DNA of 64,000 nt from an archaeon (lineage in GTDB: Archaea; Nanobdellota; Nanobdellia; Pacearchaeales; GW2011-AR1). The stretch lies in assembly GCA_018653485.1 (NCBI GenBank), contig JABHZE010000003.1, positions 1-64,000 of the forward strand, written 5' to 3'. Positions 24,002 to 33,879 of the stretch are shown here, in pieces. How positions within the stretch are numbered: position 1 is the first letter of the stretch; the number at the start of each line of letters is the position of its first letter. The notes beneath the pieces were generated by a model. That model searched no databases and had not been told where the DNA came from. It worked only from the letters and a program-made list of their open reading frames with translations. The position numbers and the translations under genes were made by a program.

Positions 24002-27000
24002 TTATTTTTTAAACTTGTTTCTAAAATCTTGAAGATATTCTATCGTTGTTTTGTTGTTTAAAGGGTAATTATTCTTTTGATTTTTGTTTTGATTGTTATT
24101 CGCTCCCTTAGTTATAGGATTTGTATTTGATTTTATTTCCTTTAACCGATGTTCAATTCCTTGATCAATTATAAAAATACGTTTGATTTCTTTTACATAT
24201 TTATGTTTGATTTTTATATCTTTTTTTAGATTATATTTTTTATCTGGTTTGATTATCCATGAATGTATCTTGGTTTTTGAAAGAATTGCTTTTCTTATTG
24301 TTCCAATTAAATTTCCTGATTCTGTATAAACTTTCTTTTTTGATAATGAAGTTATATTTATTGTTGATTTGAATTTCTCTTGTTTATTGATTTGATTTGG
24401 TGTTAATATCTGTGATTGATATATTGGGAGGTTATTTGTTTTATTTTGTTTTTGAAGTTCTTTTACTTCTTGTTTTTCTATTTCTAATTCTTTTATATTT
24501 TCTTCATCTTGGAGATCATCAAAAGAAATTTCTAAGGATGGTTCTTTTATTTTATGTTTGAGATAAATTAGTCCTGCGATAATCGGAATCCTTGTTCTTT
24601 TTATTAATAATAACATTGTTATTAGAATTAATAAGAAGATTATTAACCATAAATAAAAAGTGTTTGATGGTTTTATTACTTGAAGTTCTGTATCTATTTT
24701 TTCTTCTATTCTTGTTTCTTCTGGAACCCTAATATTTATTTTTCTAAATGATTGTGCCTTATAATTTTCATAACCTGATTCAACATATAAATCATAATTT
24801 CCATCTTCTGTTTCATAAGGTAAATTAAGGGTTGTTGTTTTTGTTTTTTCCTCAAAACTTGCTAAATAAATTGTATCTTGTCCTAATTCTATTTTTTTAT
24901 TGTTTTTTTCTATCCAGAATTTAATAATTACATCGCTATTAATTTCTGCCATTCCCTTTACTAAATAAGTTAATTCAAAATTAAGATGTTCAATTAATGG
25001 ATTGATAGATTTTATCTCTACATCAAATAATTTTACGCATTCTTTATTATAACAACTATAATCTTCTTGACAATCAGAATCTTTTTCACATTTAGTTATA
25101 TTTGTCTTTTTTGAACTGCTTCCTCCTCCCCCTCCGGTTGTTGTGGTTGTTGATGAAGAGGTTGTAGTTTCTCTTGATGAATAAACTGAAAATCCTGTAA
25201 CATTAAAGATAAGGGTTCCGTTTACATAACTCTCTTGAGTGCAATCACTACATACTGATCCATCTTTAAGAATTTGAGGAGTTGTGAAAGTTAAATTATA
25301 TAATTTTAATCTTGCAGGTTGATTTAAGGAAGGCAGTAAAGTAGAATCGATTTCAATTCTATTAAATGAAATATTTACATAAGAATTAATATCTGCTCCT
25401 GAACTTAAATCAACAGTATTTGTGAAATTAATTAATCCTTGATTTGGATTATCAATTATTAAATTAGTAATATTTGTTGTATCTATTTCAGATAAATTTG
25501 TTGTTTGCCCTGGAAATTCATTTCTCTGTATAATACTAAAAAAGTTTGTTGTACTTGCTTGTTGATTATTATAAGAATCTGTACAATTAATACTCCAATT
25601 GTAATTTGAAATTGGTAAATTATTTATTGTAAAGTTTTGAGTTATATCTTTTGTTATTGAGGTATTGGTTTGATTAATGATTCCATTAAAAATTAATGAG
25701 CAGTTATTAATATCATTTAGATCTGTTGTATTAAATTTAAATATTATGTTAGGATTTTGTCCTGAATTATTTATTGGAGATATCAAATTAATTGTTGGTG
25801 CGGTGTTGTCTATTGCCTCACTATATGTTCCATTTGAAAGTATTGTAACATTCCATTTCTCAGTTATGTCACTTATTGTTTGATCTGCAGTTTGATTTAC
25901 ATAAATAAAGAATTCGTGAGTTGTATTTACATTTCCTGTTGCATTCACCCACCAACTTATTGTTGCAGTTCCATCTTGATTTAGGGTTAGGTTATAAGGA
26001 TTTGTTGTATTTGTATAAAAAGGAGTTGTTCCTGGAGTTGTTGAAACAGTTCCTCCTGATTTTGTTGCTGAAATTTGCCAGTTAACAACTTGAGATTTTT
26101 CATCATCACTCATTCCAGATATATGAGTATCATTATTAAAATTTTCAGAAATAACATTTGCCTCTGCTTCTGATTGAGCCCTAGTATCCCATTGAGTAAA
26201 AAAATGCATTAATATTTTTGTATCTCCTGCAGGAACACAAACATTTTCCCATATCCAACTATTTGCCCCTCCTGAAGCAGTGGTAGGTGAAACAGTGTCA
26301 ACTGGTTCTGAAGTTCCATCTTCTTGATAAATAAATGTAGCTGCATCATCTCCAGTTGTTGGACTTGTATCATCCCACATCATCCAATAATCATCTGTAT
26401 TCCAGGTTGTATCTCCACTGGAAGTATTTAGATAATCTGATCCATCTGAACCCATATTTTGTGAAATTTTATAATCTACGCAAACTATTCCTGCAGTTGG
26501 ATTATGTAAAATTTCTAAGTATCTTGCCCAGTTTTCATTTGCAGGTACATAAACCTTTCTAGTTATATTTAAGGAGGATTTTGTTTGAGGATCGCAAACT
26601 GCTTCTCTTCCAGAATCTTCTGTTGTAGACCTTGTTCCAGTATATTCTGAATTATTTATATAAGGTCTTAATCCTCCATCAAAAACATCTGCCTCCCCAT
26701 CAGATAAATCACATCCATCCTGAATATCATAATCAAAATCTTTAACATCATAAAGAGTTATTGCGCTTTGAGTTATAAATCTATCAAAACTATCTTTAAT
26801 ATTACTTTGCGAATCATCTATTGGCTCTGGATCTAGGGTTACATTTAATGCTCCGCAATCATTATTTGAACAAGTTACTCTTGCTTGAACTTCAAAGAAT
26901 TCATTTTGAGTTACATTAATATGGGTTGTTGGAGATAATAATGTTAAACTAATTAAGGGTATTGAACTTGTGAAGGTTATTGAATCTGAATTTATATTAT

Positions 27001-30000
27001 TTGAAGAATCATTACAATAAACCCTCCATGTATGAGTTCCTCCTCCACTGTTTAAGTCAGTCCAATTTGTTCCTGTTGAAACTGGTGTTGAGTTTGTTGC
27101 TCCTGAATCTGTTGAATACCAACAATAACCTGTGTTTGTTTCTGAGTAAGTATAAGTTAGATTTTCTACAGTGGTATTATAAGTTGTATTTGTTGGATAA
27201 ATAATATTTATTGTTGGTTGAGTGATATCTTTTATAGTGATATTTAATTTTGAAGTTATATTTGAATTAGTTAAATCAGAAGTTTTATTTGCATAAATAA
27301 AAAACTCATGAGCATTATCTATACTTCCTGTTGCATTTACCCACCAAGTTATAATTTGAGATTCATCTTGATTTAAAGTTAGATTATAGGGGTTTGTTAT
27401 GTTTGTGTAGAAAGGGGTTGCAGTAGAGTTTGTTGAGACTGTTCCACTTTTAGCTCCGCCTGAATAAGTTATTATCACATAACCTTGTCCTGTATTTATT
27501 CCAGCAGTATTATTTTGTTCAGTTCCATTATTATAAGAACCTCCACCCCCACCTGCAGCTCCGTTACTCCATTCTCCTCCTCCGCCTCCTGAATATCCTC
27601 CTCCGCCTCCACTTCCAGCATAACAACCTCCTCCGCCTCCAAATCCTCCATCTGCTCCTCCACTATAAAGTGCTCCCCCTACTCCTCCGCTTGTAAAATT
27701 TTTTGGAATTGTTGCAGAACTATAACATGTCTGTCCATCTGATTTCCATCCAGCACCTCCGCCCCCATAATTTATTCTAGTTCCTGCACTACCATTAGTC
27801 CCTCCTGCACCTCCGCTACTTGCAACAGTAGTTTGCATTCCATCTCCTCCATCTGTTCCATTTTGTCCATGCACTGCTGCAACAATTGCATATTCGCCTG
27901 TTCCACCTCCTCCGCCGGCTATTAAAAGAGGAGTTGAATTAGTATAATTACTTCCTGTTGCTATGAAACTTCCTCCGCCTCCGCCGCCTCCACGACTAGC
28001 AGTTGTAGAATTATCTCCTCTTTGTCCAACTAGAATATAAAGTTTATCTCCTGCAGTTAAAGAAAATGTTCCAACTATTTTTGCACCTAATCCTCCGCCC
28101 TGATAAGTTGGTGCTGCTTCATCACTACTATGACCTCCTCGAGCCCCCCCTGCTTCAAAAGTATAAGTTCCAGTTGAAGGCACTATCCATTCTTGAATAC
28201 CATTTAATATTGTAACCTCTCCATCTAATGATGTGCCTGAATAAGAAGAATTACAATTTGCTTGCGAGGGTCCATCTTTTCCAGAAGTATTACAATTAGT
28301 AAAATTATATTGAGTACCTACAGAGGGATCTAAAGTTACATTAATTTCCCCACAATCATTATTTGAACAACTTACATTAACAGAGATATTAAAAAATTGA
28401 TTTTCTGAGACATTAATATTTAATGTAGGATAGATCCATTCTAATCCAATTACTGGAATTGTGCTTGTGAAAATAACTGAATCTGAATTTATATTATTTG
28501 AAGAATCATTACAATAAACTATCCAAGTATTACTTCCTCCAGAACTTGTAAAATTAGTAAAATTAGTTCCAGGTGAAACAGGTGTTGAATTTGTTGCCCC
28601 TGAATTTATTGAATACCAACAATAACCTGTGTTTGTTTCTGAGTGAGTATAATTTAATTCAGTAAGAGCTGTTGCATAAGTAGTACTTAGAGGATAAGTT
28701 ATGTTAATAACTGGAGAGGTAGTATCAATAGTAAAAGAAACAGATTTACTAAATACACTTCCATTTGTATCATTACAATAAACACTCCAATTATTGCTTC
28801 CCTCATTACTTGTTATTCCTGAAAACAAATAAGTTTCAGGATTTACTGAACTAGAATTCCAATTACCAGAACTATTTGACCACCAACATTTATCAAATAA
28901 AGAATCATTACTTAATGAATAATTAATTAAATTAATTTGAGAATTATAGATTTGATTGTTAGTTGGAGAGATTATTGTTACAATCTTCCCACATTCACGT
29001 GCTGCAGAAATATTATCACTTGTATATTTTCTTCCTGTTTGGTTTGTAGAAGTGTCTGTTATAGTTGAATAAAATATTTTTAAACTCCCTCCATTTGTGG
29101 TTGATAAACTATCTTGTAATCTTCCCTGATTATCAAAATTTCCAGATAATGTAACTGTACACCCAAAAACCCCTATTCCTCCTCCTGAACCTCCACCACC
29201 AAATCCAGAATATTCTGAAGTGTCTGTATTTTGAACACCCTTACCTCCTCCTGCACCTTGAGAACTAATATTCCCAGTTATTGTAATTGTCGTTGCATTT
29301 AAAATAACTATTCCTCCTCCTGCTCCACCACCTCCGCCTCCTGCTGCACCATTATTACTCGTACTTCCTCCACCACCTCCTCCAGAACCCATTAATAAAG
29401 AAACATCTAATGAGGTGTCATTATTAATTGCAAATCCACTATAACCTGCATTAGTTGCATTATTCATTGTAGGAGTAGTTGTTCCAGCTCCGCCTGTTCC
29501 TTTATAAATTCCTGCACCATTTCCCCCTGTCCTATTTGAAGCATTTTGTCCACCAGAACCACCTCCTCCTGCTCCTGCCCCTCCTGCAGTACATCCTGCT
29601 CCACCTCCTCCTCCTCCACCAAATCCTGTTCCTCCATCTGCCCCTGTTCCTCTACAAGAATTTCCACCTCTTCCACCTAAAGTAAATGTTCCATTACTAC
29701 TTCCAGTAATACCTCCTATACCTCCTGGACTTCCCCCACCCCCTCCACCAAAAGAAGCACTTGGACTGCAACTACTCCACTTTCCATCTGCCCCATTTCC
29801 ACCATTTCCACTAACCCCTCCAAGACCACTAACACAACTTAAACTCCCTTGAATATTAGAGCCTGCTCCACCACCCCCAAAACCTCTTCCAGAAGCTTCT
29901 AATTTTCCAGAAATATTAATAACACTTGCAGAAATAGTTACATTTCCTCCATTACTTGTTTTTTGATATCCATCTATATAGACTATAACTCCTTCTGGAA

Positions 30001-30187
30001 TTGTGAATGTCCCAATATTAAAATGATTTCCAGAAATATTTGTTCCATTTACAGGAATCCAATCTTCTTCTGAATGATCTCCTCCTGAAGAATTATCCCA
30101 TGCATAAATAGAATTAATTGATAATGAAAATAATATTATTGTAAAAAATATTATAAAATTCTTTTTGTATTTTTTTATTTTATCCAT
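24002..30187 (-). CDS. Giant surface protein with ALK/LTK-like glycine-rich domain and cytoplasmic PRC-barrel-like tail
   Basis: 2061 residues. Signal peptide (1-29); an N-terminal glycine-rich region (about 90-350); two near-duplicate Ig-like modules (about 490-580 and 985-1080, both with ETNTGYCWYS and VYCNDSSNNINSDS); two modules with CSNNDCGxxNVTLDP; at about 650-912 a domain starting IQEWIVPSTGTYTFEAGGA and continuing LTAGDKLYILVGQRG, LLIAGGGGG and GGFGGGGGCYAGSGGGGGYS, strongly like the ALK/LTK glycine-rich domain; a Trp/Asp-rich unknown domain (about 1130-1350); a transmembrane helix (about 1844-1862); and a 200-residue cytoplasmic tail whose segment 1944-2010 (KKKVYTESGNLIGTIRKAIL) fits a PRC barrel. 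Many NxT/S sequons. The start overlaps the HTH gene upstream by 8 bases. Adhesin or signalling surface protein inferred. Confidence 0.8.
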   Translation of the reverse strand: MDKIKKYKKNFIIFFTIILFSLSINSIYAWDNSSGGDHSEEDWIPVNGTNISGNHFNIGTFTIPEGVIVYIDGYQKTSNGGNVTISASVINISGKLEASGRGFGGGGAGSNIQGSLSCVSGLGGVSGNGGNGADGKWSSCSPSASFGGGGGGSPGGIGGITGSSNGTFTLGGRGGNSCRGTGADGGTGFGGGGGGGAGCTAGGAGAGGGGSGGQNASNRTGGNGAGIYKGTGGAGTTTPTMNNATNAGYSGFAINNDTSLDVSLLMGSGGGGGGSTSNNGAAGGGGGGAGGGIVILNATTITITGNISSQGAGGGKGVQNTDTSEYSGFGGGGSGGGIGVFGCTVTLSGNFDNQGRLQDSLSTTNGGSLKIFYSTITDTSTNQTGRKYTSDNISAARECGKIVTIISPTNNQIYNSQINLINYSLSNDSLFDKCWWSNSSGNWNSSSVNPETYLFSGITSNEGSNNWSVYCNDTNGSVFSKSVSFTIDTTSPVINITYPLSTTYATALTELNYTHSETNTGYCWYSINSGATNSTPVSPGTNFTNFTSSGGSNTWIVYCNDSSNNINSDSVIFTSTIPVIGLEWIYPTLNINVSENQFFNISVNVSCSNNDCGEINVTLDPSVGTQYNFTNCNTSGKDGPSQANCNSSYSGTSLDGEVTILNGIQEWIVPSTGTYTFEAGGARGGHSSDEAAPTYQGGGLGAKIVGTFSLTAGDKLYILVGQRGDNSTTASRGGGGGGGSFIATGSNYTNSTPLLIAGGGGGTGEYAIVAAVHGQNGTDGGDGMQTTVASSGGAGGTNGSAGTRINYGGGGAGWKSDGQTCYSSATIPKNFTSGGVGGALYSGGADGGFGGGGGCYAGSGGGGGYSGGGGGEWSNGAAGGGGGSYNNGTEQNNTAGINTGQGYVIITYSGGAKSGTVSTNSTATPFYTNITNPYNLTLNQDESQIITWWVNATGSIDNAHEFFIYANKTSDLTNSNITSKLNITIKDITQPTINIIYPTNTTYNTTVENLTYTYSETNTGYCWYSTDSGATNSTPVSTGTNWTDLNSGGGTHTWRVYCNDSSNNINSDSITFTSSIPLISLTLLSPTTHINVTQNEFFEVQARVTCSNNDCGALNVTLDPEPIDDSQSNIKDSFDRFITQSAITLYDVKDFDYDIQDGCDLSDGEADVFDGGLRPYINNSEYTGTRSTTEDSGREAVCDPQTKSSLNITRKVYVPANENWARYLEILHNPTAGIVCVDYKISQNMGSDGSDYLNTSSGDTTWNTDDYWMMWDDTSPTTGDDAATFIYQEDGTSEPVDTVSPTTASGGANSWIWENVCVPAGDTKILMHFFTQWDTRAQSEAEANVISENFNNDTHISGMSDDEKSQVVNWQISATKSGGTVSTTPGTTPFYTNTTNPYNLTLNQDGTATISWWVNATGNVNTTHEFFIYVNQTADQTISDITEKWNVTILSNGTYSEAIDNTAPTINLISPINNSGQNPNIIFKFNTTDLNDINNCSLIFNGIINQTNTSITKDITQNFTINNLPISNYNWSINCTDSYNNQQASTTNFFSIIQRNEFPGQTTNLSEIDTTNITNLIIDNPNQGLINFTNTVDLSSGADINSYVNISFNRIEIDSTLLPSLNQPARLKLYNLTFTTPQILKDGSVCSDCTQESYVNGTLIFNVTGFSVYSSRETTTSSSTTTTTGGGGGSSSKKTNITKCEKDSDCQEDYSCYNKECVKLFDVEIKSINPLIEHLNFELTYLVKGMAEINSDVIIKFWIEKNNKKIELGQDTIYLASFEEKTKTTTLNLPYETEDGNYDLYVESGYENYKAQSFRKINIRVPEETRIEEKIDTELQVIKPSNTFYLWLIIFLLILITMLLLIKRTRIPIIAGLIYLKHKIKEPSLEISFDDLQDEENIKELEIEKQEVKELQKQNKTNNLPIYQSQILTPNQINKQEKFKSTINITSLSKKKVYTESGNLIGTIRKAILSKTKIHSWIIKPDKKYNLKKDIKIKHKYVKEIKRIFIIDQGIEHRLKEIKSNTNPITKGANNNQNKNQKNNYPLNNKTTIEYLQDFRNKFKK

Positions 30188-30368
30188 CTTTTATTTTTAA
30201 CTCCTTTTTTAATTTCAAAACTTCTTCAGCATCTTTGATCTTGTTTAATGCATTTTTATAAAAACTAGAAACAGCTGGTTGAGAAATTTTAAGTTTTTTT
30301 GAGATTTCTATCTGTGTTAAACCTTTTAATTTTAATTTTAAGACCTCTATTTCTTTTTGAGTTAACAT
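30180..30368 (-). CDS. Small helix-turn-helix regulator (Tfx/LuxR-type HTH)
   Basis: 62 residues that are nearly all DNA-binding domain: LTQKEIEVLKLKLKGLTQIE (recognition of the LuxR/Tfx class) then ISKKLKISQPAVSSFYKNAL. The family binds DNA as a dimer; Tfx-type archaeal proteins carry this same arrangement. It is the first gene of an operon with the giant surface protein (8-base overlap), so it probably regulates that operon. Two TATATAAC-type repeats precede the start (about 30381 and 30399), one a TATA box and the other possibly an operator. Confidence 0.75.
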   Translation of the reverse strand: MLTQKEIEVLKLKLKGLTQIEISKKLKISQPAVSSFYKNALNKIKDAEEVLKLKKELKIKDG

Positions 30369-30417
30369 AATAAATATTAGTTATATAAGTTAATTAGGTT
30401 ATATAAAGGTTTTGTTA

Positions 30418-31791
30418 TCAAAACTCATAATCCTTCAAAGGATTAATTGTTTTTACATAACATTTGGGGCAGAGAAGTTTGTTATTCTTTTTTTTGAAAT
30501 GGGTTTTGTCTGAGGTTTTGTGACATTTTTGACAAGTTGTGCTACAATTTAGACAAATAGGTTTGTTTGTAAGATAATCTTTTGTTATATGTTCTTGACA
30601 AAAAATATTTTTACATTTATTGCATTGGGTTTTGCAATTATTGCATATTTGCCTATTACATGACGTACATTTGTTTTTATCACATTTTTTACAAGTATGA
30701 GTTCCGCAGTTAAGACAATCTTTTGAGCATGATTTACAGATTAAATGATTTGAAGAGCATAATTCTATTGTTCTGATTTCTTTTTCACAAGCCTCACATA
30801 AAAGATTTGATATTTTCTTTGTTAAAGGGTTGAGTTGTAAGGAGATTTGTCTTACTTGTTTAGGAGATTTTAAGAAAACTCTTAACTGGTAAATAGGATA
30901 ATAAATTATTGTTTTGTTTAATAGTGTTGAAGAAATGCTTAAGGTATGTTTATGTTTCTCATCATTAAGATGAAATTCTTTTTCTTTTTCTACTTCTGCA
31001 GGGTCTAATTTATCTTTTAATCTTTGAATTGTTTCTTCTACTCTTTGAATCTTTCTTTTGATTGTTTCAGGATCTGAGATTGAATCTTTTTTTAGGGTTT
31101 CTATTTTAGTATTATTAGTTTTTAGATGTTGATTAGTTTCTTTAACACGCTCTTCATAATGTGAATTAATTCTTTCTATTCCTTGCTTAAGTGAATCCCC
31201 TAATTTATATGAAAGTGTTGCTATTCTTGGTTTTAATAATTCATTTATTACTGATTTAGCTATTTTAATTTCTGGTTTTAAATCCTTAATCTTTAAATCT
31301 TTTTTATTTCCTTGAATTGTATTGTAATCTTCAATTTTGAAATTATCAATAACCTCATTATCATGAATATAAATATTATTGATTATTTTTTCATTTTCAT
31401 TAAGATATTGCAAGGTTGTTTCAAAAGATAATTTAAAAATATAATCAAAATTAATTTTTTTATCTATTTTCACAATTTTAAAATCCTCTAAACCTATATT
31501 TTTGATTAGTTCATCTTTTATCTCTTCATTAAAATCTAATTGAAGAATTGTTGTGTTTGCTTTATTTTTTAGATATTCTGAAATTATTTTTAATAAATGG
31601 CTTGAGGAAGTTATTAATTCAGTATTATTATCTTCTAAATTTTCATCAAATGTGAATCTATAAGGGGCATTTTTTCCATATAATTTTTCGAATTTCTCTG
31701 GAACATTAGTTATATCAATTATTTCATTACCTGAAACATTGCATTTTAACTTTAAAAAAAAGTTTTTTATTAAATTATTTAAATCACTCAT
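30418..31791 (-). CDS. Zinc-ribbon-rich partner of SNF2 helicase
   Basis: 457 residues, not recognised as a named family. The N-terminal 190 residues are mixed alpha/beta; a basic coiled coil follows (about 195-270, with RINSHYEERVKETNQHLKTN); the C-terminal 120 residues contain about ten CxxC pairs (LCEACEKEI, CKSCSKDCLNCG, CKKCDKNKCTSCNRQICNNC, CPKCYV), enough for four or five zinc ribbons. Start overlaps the helicase stop by 4 bases (ATGA), so the two are co-translated and probably form a complex. DNA or RNA binding through the zinc array is inferred. Confidence 0.65.
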   Translation of the reverse strand: MSDLNNLIKNFFLKLKCNVSGNEIIDITNVPEKFEKLYGKNAPYRFTFDENLEDNNTELITSSSHLLKIISEYLKNKANTTILQLDFNEEIKDELIKNIGLEDFKIVKIDKKINFDYIFKLSFETTLQYLNENEKIINNIYIHDNEVIDNFKIEDYNTIQGNKKDLKIKDLKPEIKIAKSVINELLKPRIATLSYKLGDSLKQGIERINSHYEERVKETNQHLKTNNTKIETLKKDSISDPETIKRKIQRVEETIQRLKDKLDPAEVEKEKEFHLNDEKHKHTLSISSTLLNKTIIYYPIYQLRVFLKSPKQVRQISLQLNPLTKKISNLLCEACEKEIRTIELCSSNHLICKSCSKDCLNCGTHTCKKCDKNKCTSCNRQICNNCKTQCNKCKNIFCQEHITKDYLTNKPICLNCSTTCQKCHKTSDKTHFKKKNNKLLCPKCYVKTINPLKDYEF

Positions 31792-33572
31792 TTTTTATCT
31801 AGCAATTCTGATGTTGTTTTTTTAGAATCTAAATGTGAATCAATTCCTCCTTGAATAACTTTTTCAATTTCTTTAATTCCTTTTGAAAATACTTTTAGAT
31901 TGTTTTTAGAATCAATAAATTGATTCATAATCATTTCTTCTATTTTATTTGAACCAAATTCTCCTTTACCATCTAATCCTAAATTAAATAAAATAACTGG
32001 AAGTTCTCCGATGACTAAGCCTACACAACACATCTTATTAATAATTAAATCAATAACATGTTCCTCTATAGTGTCTTTTGTAGCTAAACTAAATATGTTC
32101 ATATCTCTTGTTTGTCCAATTCTATCTATTCTTCCTATTCTCTGCTCAACAGCCATTGGATTCCAGGGTAAATCATAATTAATTAAATTATTACAAAATT
32201 GAAAATTTAATCCTTCGCAACCTGTTTCAGTTGAAATCATGATATCTGAATTTTCTTTAAATTCTTTTATTATTTCAGATTTTTCTTCTCTAGAACTAGC
32301 CCCTGTAAATTCTACAATCTTTAGATTTAATGGTTTTAATTTTTCAACAATGTATTTTAATGTTGTTGGATGTTTAGTATAAATTAAAACTTTTTGATTT
32401 CTATCTTCATCATAAATATCTTTTATTAATTCTGCAAGTTTTTCTATTTTTGAATCTTTTTTTAAATTTGAATATTCATCTAAAATCTTTTGGGCGTGTT
32501 CTCTTGTACATTCATGATATCTTTCTGGATTGTCAACAATTTTTTGTAAAGACTCTATGGCTGATTTTGAAGAACTAGTTATTTTTGGTAAAATTGCATA
32601 GATAGCTAATTTTCCATTAATTTGCATTCCTGAAGATAAAAAATAATTAGATTTTATTAATTTGTGAATTTCATCATAAATTATTTTTTCTTGATCAGAT
32701 AATTCTATTGAAATTGTTCTTGGGATTCTGTTTGTGTAGGAAACTGTTGTTTCATTTCTTCTTCTTCTAACCATTACTTCTTTTAATTTTCTTTTAAGTT
32801 CTTCTGGTTGAACTGGTTTTCTTTTGTTTCCTTTTTCTAGAAAATTTTTTCTAAATGATTGAATTGTTCCTAAATGTCCTTTTTTTAAGAGATTAAGTAG
32901 GTTATATAATTCTATTAAATCGTTTTGAAATGGTGTTGCTGTTAAAATTAAGAATCTCTTTTTTTGGATTTTATCTACAAATCTTGTTCTTATACTCCTT
33001 CTATCTTTTAATTTATGAGCTTCATCTACTATTAACAAATCCCAGGGGATTTCATGAGCTGCCTTATGCCTAAAATCTCCTGTTTCTCTATTAAAAATTT
33101 TAACTCTGTCAATTGAAGCTATAGCATAATCAGTATCTTCCCAATCCTTTTCACTTTCAATAATTTTAAATTTAATTTCAAATTTTTCATCCAACTCTGC
33201 TACCCATTGATCAACTAATGAAGGCGGTGTTAAAATCAATATTTTTTTAACCATCCCTCTTTCAATAGACTCCTTTATAACTATGCCTGTTGTGATTGTT
33301 TTTCCTAAACCTACTTCGTCTGCTAATAATGTATTGCAATTAAAATCTCTTAGAATTTTTAATGCTCCATCTGTTTGATGAGGTAAATTATAGGTTAAAT
33401 TTTTCTTAATTTTAGGATAAGAAATTAATTCATTAATCTCATTATCTGAAACTAGTTCATTTGCCTTAATTTTTAATTCTGCAATTTCTCTGGAATTAAA
33501 TTCATCTTTATCTACAATTATTTCTTCTTCGATATCTTCGAATGACTCTTGGATTATAATTTCATTTGACAT
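31788..33572 (-). CDS. SNF2-family helicase/translocase (RapA-like)
   Basis: 594 residues with the SNF2 motif set: motif I DEVGLGKT (85-92), Ia ILILTPPSLVDQW, II DEAH (183-186), III LTATPFQN, V ETGCEGLNFQ and VI QRIGRIDRIGQ (477-487). Compact, with no obvious extra DNA-binding domain of its own. SNF2 enzymes translocate on double-stranded DNA and displace or remodel bound proteins; bacterial RapA recycles RNA polymerase. A TATA box (AGTATATAC) and GGTGAT ribosome-binding site precede the ATG. The coupled zinc-ribbon gene probably supplies target recognition. Role in transcription recycling, repair or defence is open. Confidence 0.88.
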   Translation of the reverse strand: MSNEIIIQESFEDIEEEIIVDKDEFNSREIAELKIKANELVSDNEINELISYPKIKKNLTYNLPHQTDGALKILRDFNCNTLLADEVGLGKTITTGIVIKESIERGMVKKILILTPPSLVDQWVAELDEKFEIKFKIIESEKDWEDTDYAIASIDRVKIFNRETGDFRHKAAHEIPWDLLIVDEAHKLKDRRSIRTRFVDKIQKKRFLILTATPFQNDLIELYNLLNLLKKGHLGTIQSFRKNFLEKGNKRKPVQPEELKRKLKEVMVRRRRNETTVSYTNRIPRTISIELSDQEKIIYDEIHKLIKSNYFLSSGMQINGKLAIYAILPKITSSSKSAIESLQKIVDNPERYHECTREHAQKILDEYSNLKKDSKIEKLAELIKDIYDEDRNQKVLIYTKHPTTLKYIVEKLKPLNLKIVEFTGASSREEKSEIIKEFKENSDIMISTETGCEGLNFQFCNNLINYDLPWNPMAVEQRIGRIDRIGQTRDMNIFSLATKDTIEEHVIDLIINKMCCVGLVIGELPVILFNLGLDGKGEFGSNKIEEMIMNQFIDSKNNLKVFSKGIKEIEKVIQGGIDSHLDSKKTTSELLDKK

Positions 33573-33665
33573 TTTATCACCTTTTAGTAAAAAAAGTTAG
33601 AATGTATATACTTAAGAATCATTATTTTTAAGTTTGATTGTTTTGAAGAAGGTGGTTTTTATTTA

Positions 33666-33857
33666 TTATTTATGTTTGAAGAATTCAATTTGTCTAAATC
33701 TTTTAAGAACCTTAGTATAACTTCCTTCTACTAAAAGTTTTTTCTTGTCTTTTGTTAAAAGCCTAAAATCGTATTTTGTTGTTGAAAGCTCTAATTTATC
33801 TTTTCCAGGATATTTTTTCCATCTTTTTTCTGTTTTAAGTTTGTATTGCATTACCAT
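33666..33857 (-). CDS. Hypothetical small basic protein (63 residues)
   Basis: Starts MVMQYKLKTEKRWKKYPGKD and ends EGSYTKVLKRFRQIEFFKHK. Basic, beta-rich, no known motif. A second Met at residue 3 could be the true start. It stands alone between the GtrA-like gene and the helicase operon. Function unknown. Confidence 0.45.
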   Translation of the reverse strand: MVMQYKLKTEKRWKKYPGKDKLELSTTKYDFRLLTKDKKKLLVEGSYTKVLKRFRQIEFFKHK

Positions 33858-33879
33858 GTTAATTTCTAATTAGAAGGCT

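Noticed and set aside
29479..29685. Leu-rich frame opposite the glycine repeats of the giant protein
   Set aside because: Product of CCT-rich complement of Gly codons; low complexity, no start signal.
31788..33572. Naming the SNF2 pair as DISARM or another known defence system
   Set aside because: None of the required partner genes (methylase, phospholipase D with DUF1998 protein) is adjacent; only a zinc-ribbon protein is.
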